From NCBI GenBank assembly GCA_024696565.1, contig JAILGR010000052.1:1-7869 (forward strand): 7,869 nt of DNA, given 5' to 3'. Both the position numbers and the translations under genes were made by a program. This DNA comes from Acholeplasmatales bacterium (GTDB lineage Bacteria; Bacillota_I; Bacilli_A; Acholeplasmatales; Anaeroplasmataceae). This document shows, piece after piece, positions 5,666 to 7,869 of this stretch (its first letter is position 1; the number at the start of each line of letters is the position of its first letter). Below the pieces are notes generated by a model that saw only the letters and a program-made list of their open reading frames with translations, made no database searches and was not told the DNA's origin.

Positions 5666-5668
5666 CAA
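5640..5668 (-). promoter_or_regulatory. Distal perfect-consensus sigma-A promoter (P1) of the helical-rod gene
   Basis: On the minus strand there is TTGACA (5668-5663), exactly 17 bases, then TATAAT (5645-5640): consensus at both boxes. Predicted start is near 5633, giving a leader of about 158 bases that runs through the cre-like site and promoter P2. Such a strong core promoter normally needs a repressor, which fits the operator-like repeats placed on it. Confidence 0.85.
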
Positions 5669-5700
5669 GAGAAAATCATTTTTTTTAAACAATTTATCTC

Positions 5701-5729
5701 AAAAAACAAAAAGGAGGGACTCCCCCTCC
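5701..5729 (-). terminator. Intrinsic terminator of glnA
   Basis: On the minus strand GGAGGG (5729-5724), a 5-base loop GGAGT and CCCTCC (5718-5713) form a GC-rich stem, followed by TTTTTGTTTTTT. It starts 13 bases after the glnA stop and separates glnA from promoter P1. Confidence 0.92.
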
Positions 5730-5742
5730 GTATTATTAAATA

Positions 5743-7092
5743 TTAATATTTGTTAATATATCTCTTTATTTCCCAATTTGTAACAAATTTATGATATTCA
5801 TTCCATTCAATAGTCTTAGCTTCAATCATTTTCTTGCAAATATGTTCGCCCATTGCTTCTTGAATTAATGAATCTTTCTTAAATGCCTTTAATGCTTCAT
5901 TTAAATCTACTGGTAAAGACTCAACGCCTAATGCAGCTCTACCTTCATCATCTAAATCAAATAAATTTTCATATACTGGCTCAACCATTGGTGTCTTACC
6001 CTCAACACCATCTAAGCCTGCTGCCAAAATTGCTGCTAAAGCTAAATATGGATTTGCAGAACCATCTACACTTCTTACCTCTGTACGAGTTTTACCACCT
6101 CTTGCAGCTGGAATACGAATCATTGTAGAACGGTTAGAATCTGACCAAGAAATATAGCATGGTGCTTCATATCCTGGAACAATTCTTTTATATGAATTAA
6201 CAATTGGATTTGTAATTAAACAGAATCCTTTAGCATGAGTAATAATACCAGAAATCCATCTCTTTGCTACTGCAGATAATTGATTTTCTGTATTTGGGTC
6301 AAAGAAAGCATTTTTATTATCCATTGTTAATAATGAACAGTTAACATGCATACCAGAACCAGCAATACCTTCAACAGGTTTTGGCATAAATGTTGCATGT
6401 AGTCCATGACGTCTGGCAATATTTTTTACTACTAATTTAAATGTTTGTACTTGATCACAAACTTCTACTGCTGAATCAAACTTAAAGTTGATTTCATGTT
6501 GGCCAGTTGCAACTTCATGATGAGCTGCTTCAATAGTAAAACCAATCTTTTGTAATTCTAAAACAATATCACGTCTACAGTCTTCTGCAGAATCTACAGG
6601 AGCTAAATCAAAATAACTACCAGTATCATTGAATTCTAATGTTGGCTTTCCTTCTTCATTTAATTTAAATAAGAAGAATTCTGGTTCAACACCACAATTA
6701 AATGCTTTAAAACCAAGCTTTCTCATATGTTCTAGATTTCTCTTCAAGATTCCTCTTGGATCTCCTTCAAAAGGAACATGTTCTCCATCAGCACTTGGTT
6801 GATAAACATCACAAATAAAACGAGCAACCTTTCCATATGTTGTATTTTCCCAACTTAAAACTAAGAATGTATCTAAATCTGGATGTAAGTACATATCAGC
6901 CTCATATATACGAACAAATCCTTCAATAGATGAACCATCAAACATTACTTGATTATCTAGTGCATCATCTAATCTAGTTACTGGGATTTCAACATTTTTT
7001 AATGTTCCCATCATATCAGTAAACATCATACGTATATATCTGATATTCTCTTCTTTACATATACGACGTATTTCCTCTTTAGTATAACCCAT
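5743..7092 (-). CDS. glnA: Glutamine synthetase, type I (GSI-alpha)
   Basis: Glutamine synthetase makes glutamine from glutamate, ammonia and ATP; the enzyme is a cytoplasmic dodecamer. The 449-residue length and the sequence closely follow the Bacillus GlnA. Visible motifs are [12 protein letters not shown] (51-62), GVEPEFF with metal-site E136 and E138, [15 protein letters not shown] with E193 and E200, GSGMHVN with H249, VPGYEAPCY with the flap Glu at 309, [13 protein letters not shown] (320-331) and [16 protein letters not shown] (336-351). R61 in FVRI corresponds to the Bacillus Arg62 involved in glutamine feedback. The C-terminal region lacks the adenylylation tyrosine motif of the GSI-beta enzymes, so control should be by feedback and transcription. 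AAGGAAGG lies 10 bases before the ATG. It is a single-gene unit with its own terminator; no glnR neighbours it in this window. Confidence 0.97.
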   Translation of the reverse strand: MGYTKEEIRRICKEENIRYIRMMFTDMMGTLKNVEIPVTRLDDALDNQVMFDGSSIEGFVRIYEADMYLHPDLDTFLVLSWENTTYGKVARFICDVYQPSADGEHVPFEGDPRGILKRNLEHMRKLGFKAFNCGVEPEFFLFKLNEEGKPTLEFNDTGSYFDLAPVDSAEDCRRDIVLELQKIGFTIEAAHHEVATGQHEINFKFDSAVEVCDQVQTFKLVVKNIARRHGLHATFMPKPVEGIAGSGMHVNCSLLTMDNKNAFFDPNTENQLSAVAKRWISGIITHAKGFCLITNPIVNSYKRIVPGYEAPCYISWSDSNRSTMIRIPAARGGKTRTEVRSVDGSANPYLALAAILAAGLDGVEGKTPMVEPVYENLFDLDDEGRAALGVESLPVDLNEALKAFKKDSLIQEAMGEHICKKMIEAKTIEWNEYHKFVTNWEIKRYINKY

Positions 7093-7125
7093 TCCAAAAT
7101 TACCTTCCTTTGCCTAACTAGTTAT

Positions 7126-7155
7126 ATTATACTATAAACTTATTTTTATTAACAA
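7126..7155 (-). promoter_or_regulatory. Probable glnA promoter
   Basis: On the minus strand there is TATAAT (7131-7126) with TTGTTA (7155-7150, 4 of 6) at 18 bases. Overlapping the -35 is TGTTA-N7-TAAGT, which fits one half of the GlnR/TnrA consensus TGTNA-N7-TNACA but not the other, so GlnR control is only a possibility. The start point would be near 7119, giving a leader of about 27 bases. Confidence 0.6.
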
Positions 7156-7183
7156 CAATTAAATCATATAAAGCACTTTCATT

Positions 7184-7211
7184 AAAAAGAAAAAGAGTAG
7201 ATGCCTACTCT
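7184..7211 (-). terminator. Intrinsic terminator containing the PAP2 stop codon
   Basis: On the minus strand AGAGTAG (7211-7205), loop GCAT and CTACTCT (7200-7194) form a perfect 7-bp stem, followed by TTTTCTTTTT. The TAG that ends the PAP2 gene is the last three bases of the 5' arm, so the ribosome finishes inside the hairpin. Confidence 0.88.
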
Positions 7212-7869
7212 GTTTTTTCTTCTTTCTTCTTATAATTAAACAATGGTTTTTGTAAAATGTTATATTTCTCAAAGAAATAGCTAACCATAATACCAACGCT
7301 TGCACATAATACACCTAAAGATGCTCCTGCTACAACATCAGTAAAATAATGCATACCTAAAACTAATCTAGAAGCAATTACTAATATTACTAATAATGAA
7401 ATACCACCAATAATACTATATTTTATACAACCTTTAATATCTAAACGCCATACAAAATAACCAGTAATTAATCCAGCAGCACATATTATACCTGAATGAC
7501 CTGATGGGAAGCTTGATGTTTCATCAACCATCCATCTATATTCTTCAATAGGTCTTTCTCTATTAAATGTGTGCTTTAACACATAATTTAATAAAACTTC
7601 TAATATCATTACACCGCCAATAATAAAAGTTCTATAATCAAATCTACAATAAAGAATTACTAAAATAGCAAATACTATTAAAAAATATAAATCTCCACAT
7701 TCAGTTATAATTCTAAAAAACCAAAAGACAAAGCCATACTTATTTCCTCTAGTATTATAAAATAAATCTCTAATTGTAACATCTAAAGTTGTAGGTTCAT
7801 TTAAACTTTTATAAATAATAACAGCGAAAACAGTAAATAAAGTTAAGCTCAAAATCATTAATATTAAGC
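7205..7869 (-). CDS. PAP2-family membrane phosphatase (N-terminus probably outside the window)
   Basis: PAP2 phosphatases remove phosphate from lipid substrates such as undecaprenyl pyrophosphate or phosphatidic acid at the membrane. All three signature motifs are present, numbered from the ATG at 7858: K95-HTFNRE-RP (95-103), PSGH (118-121), and SRLVLGMHYFTD (163-174) with catalytic H121 and H170 and D174. About five to six hydrophobic segments are visible (roughly 1-16, 45-70, 77-95, 121-137, 147-168, 174-196), followed by a charged tail. The ATG at 7858 has no ribosome binding site in the 11 bases before it, and the frame stays open to the window edge, reading directly into the first hydrophobic helix without a positively charged start. 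The true start therefore probably lies upstream. Whether it acts as a BacA-independent undecaprenyl pyrophosphatase cannot be decided from sequence alone. Confidence 0.9.
   Translation of the reverse strand, partial: LILMILSLTLFTVFAVIIYKSLNEPTTLDVTIRDLFYNTRGNKYGFVFWFFRIITECGDLYFLIVFAILVILYCRFDYRTFIIGGVMILEVLLNYVLKHTFNRERPIEEYRWMVDETSSFPSGHSGIICAAGLITGYFVWRLDIKGCIKYSIIGGISLLVILVIASRLVLGMHYFTDVVAGASLGVLCASVGIMVSYFFEKYNILQKPLFNYKKKEEKTE

Noticed and set aside
5883..6128. Plus-strand 81-codon frame inside glnA
   Set aside because: It is antisense to conserved glnA coding sequence; its Leu/His-rich composition is a by-product of the opposite strand.
7139..7156. GlnR/TnrA box at the glnA promoter
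   Set aside because: Only one half (TGTTA) fits; the other (TAAGT) departs from TNACA at two positions. It is mentioned under the promoter but not claimed as a site.

Overview
This window looks like chromosomal DNA from a low-GC Bacillota bacterium. The evidence is AT-rich sequence with strong AGGAGG-type ribosome binding sites, near-consensus sigma-A promoters, a T-box riboswitch, a cre-like (CcpA) site and a Bacillus-type (GSI-alpha) glutamine synthetase. A gut Erysipelotrichia-like or related Bacilli lineage would fit, but that is inference. Every gene reads on the minus strand, so the layout below runs from high to low coordinates. Most units end in a clear intrinsic terminator.

Region by region: (a) 7869-7205, a membrane PAP2-family phosphatase whose 5' end probably lies beyond the window; its stop codon is inside its terminator hairpin. 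(b) 7092-5743, glnA (glutamine synthetase), with its own promoter and terminator. (c) 5700-5475, a dense regulatory region with two promoters, a cre-like site, a widely spaced 10-bp inverted repeat and a 20-bp palindrome over a -10 box, upstream of (d) 5474-4056, an unrecognised 472-residue protein with a beta-rich N-terminal domain, about 240 residues of Ala/Glu/Lys/Arg-rich helix and a small HTH-like tail. (e) 3956-571, a serine operon: promoter, T-box leader with a probable UCC (Ser) specifier, serC, serA, then a xylose-isomerase-like TIM-barrel gene. Both gene junctions are 1-base TAATG overlaps, and a strong terminator closes the unit. (f) 563-1, a strong promoter and the first 170 codons of an all-helical, possibly TPR-like protein that runs off the window.

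SerA and SerC catalyse the first two steps of the phosphorylated serine pathway, and the T-box should switch on the whole operon when tRNA-Ser is uncharged. No phosphoserine phosphatase (serB) is visible. Instead a TIM-barrel protein is translationally coupled to serA, which is the most interesting metabolic point. The other candidate novelty is the helical-rod protein and its elaborate control region. The remainder (glnA, PAP2) is ordinary housekeeping content; I see no mobile element, CRISPR array, tRNA or rRNA.
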